NCBI GenBank assembly: GCA_900316615.1
Contig: ONDU01000022.1
Span: forward strand, 1-42,288
DNA: 42,288 nt
DNA from: an uncultured Eubacteriales bacterium
Lineage (GTDB): Bacteria; Bacillota; Clostridia; Oscillospirales; Acutalibacteraceae
Direction: 5' to 3'
Shown in pieces: positions 42,071-42,288 of the stretch. The position numbers and the translations under genes are program-made. The notes beneath the pieces were generated by a model. The model saw nothing but the letters and a program-made list of their open reading frames with translations. It was not told where the DNA came from and did no database searches. The stretch's first letter is position 1. Each line of letters begins with the position of its first letter.

Positions 42071-42288
42071 CTATCTTTTTTCAGTAAACTCAGATATATA
42101 TTTTTCCTGAATTACTTTGTTCATTTCTTCAAAGAAATATAAATCTGAAAAATAACTCAAATAAGGGGGATTAGCTTTTCCTTCATATGATGTATCATTA
42201 TTATAACTATTAAAATCGTTTTCGGCATTGCAGTATGTCTTAATGCTGCTGTACAAAGCATTTTCCGTTTCAGAGTTGGGGGCGTACT
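42071..42288 (-). CDS. C-terminal part of an unknown protein, cut by the window edge
   Basis: The frame is open from the right edge of the window to a stop at 42071, giving at least 72 residues, rich in Asn, Tyr, Glu and Lys (SIKTYCNAENDFNSYNN, YLSYFSDLYFFEEMNK) and ending SEFTEKR. Being open to the edge and followed by a strong terminator supports a real gene. The start lies outside the window. No family recognised; AT-rich like the adjacent IS region, so it may be accessory DNA. Confidence 0.5.
   Translation of the reverse strand, partial: YAPNSETENALYSSIKTYCNAENDFNSYNNDTSYEGKANPPYLSYFSDLYFFEEMNKVIQEKYISEFTEKR

Overview
The window (about 42 kb, moderate-to-low GC) looks like a chromosome segment of an anaerobic Gram-positive gut Clostridium, most like Ruminococcus or a relative in the Oscillospirales. 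The evidence is the rpsF-ssb-rpsR order, a GlyQS-type glycyl-tRNA synthetase, class II fructose-bisphosphate aldolase, ROK glucokinase, a rubredoxin-rubrerythrin, the DUF512/Der/PlsY cluster and strong AGGAGG ribosome sites. The genus is inferred from protein flavour and not proven.

Layout. 1-1.4 kb: rpsF-ssb-rpsR (minus). 1.6-6 kb: glycolytic operon pgk-tpiA-pyrE-gpmI (plus); gpmI is split by a 5-bp tandem duplication. 6-13.8 kb: an orphan phage-type DUF4373 gene, a secreted protein of unknown function, a D,D-carboxypeptidase, rubrerythrin, a polysaccharide deacetylase, an amidase-like protein and ilvD. 13.9-19.2 kb (minus): DUF177-rpmF, then a DUF512 radical-SAM-like protein, der, plsY and a zinc-ribbon membrane protein. 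19.4-24.2 kb: a duplicated-domain membrane protein and the potassium transporter pair trkA-trkH. 24.5-33.1 kb (minus): glucokinase, fba, two membrane proteins, hisS-aspS and minD-mgsA. 33.6-39.4 kb: an AIM24-family protein, glyS (minus), a short YbaK, typA (damaged by an in-frame deletion and a frameshift), a DEDDh exonuclease and a small membrane protein. 39.5-42.3 kb: initiator tRNA-fMet, a gene-free stretch of about 650 nt that folds into long-range stems (candidate large structured RNA), an ISL3-type remnant cut by a decayed IS5-type element, and a partial gene at the edge.

The most unusual content is non-coding. Family B (three copies near 2.9, 11.3 and 21.0 kb) consists of cruciforms: a closing stem with a conserved core (GCGATTGC/GCAATCGC) around three hairpins. 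The hairpins abut with almost no unpaired bases, and their sequences differ between copies while the pairing is kept. Family A (near 6.1, 7.2, 24.35 and 28.6 kb) is a chain of short hairpins arranged as inverted three-hairpin half-units; the two full copies lie between convergent genes. An orphan IS200/IS605-like right end, which is the TnpB guide-RNA region, lies next to a family-B copy just upstream of trkA.

Most housekeeping genes have clear promoters with 17-bp spacers and strong intrinsic terminators, which set out the transcription units. The lesions in gpmI and typA need confirmation, because both are usually important genes and assembly error is a real alternative.
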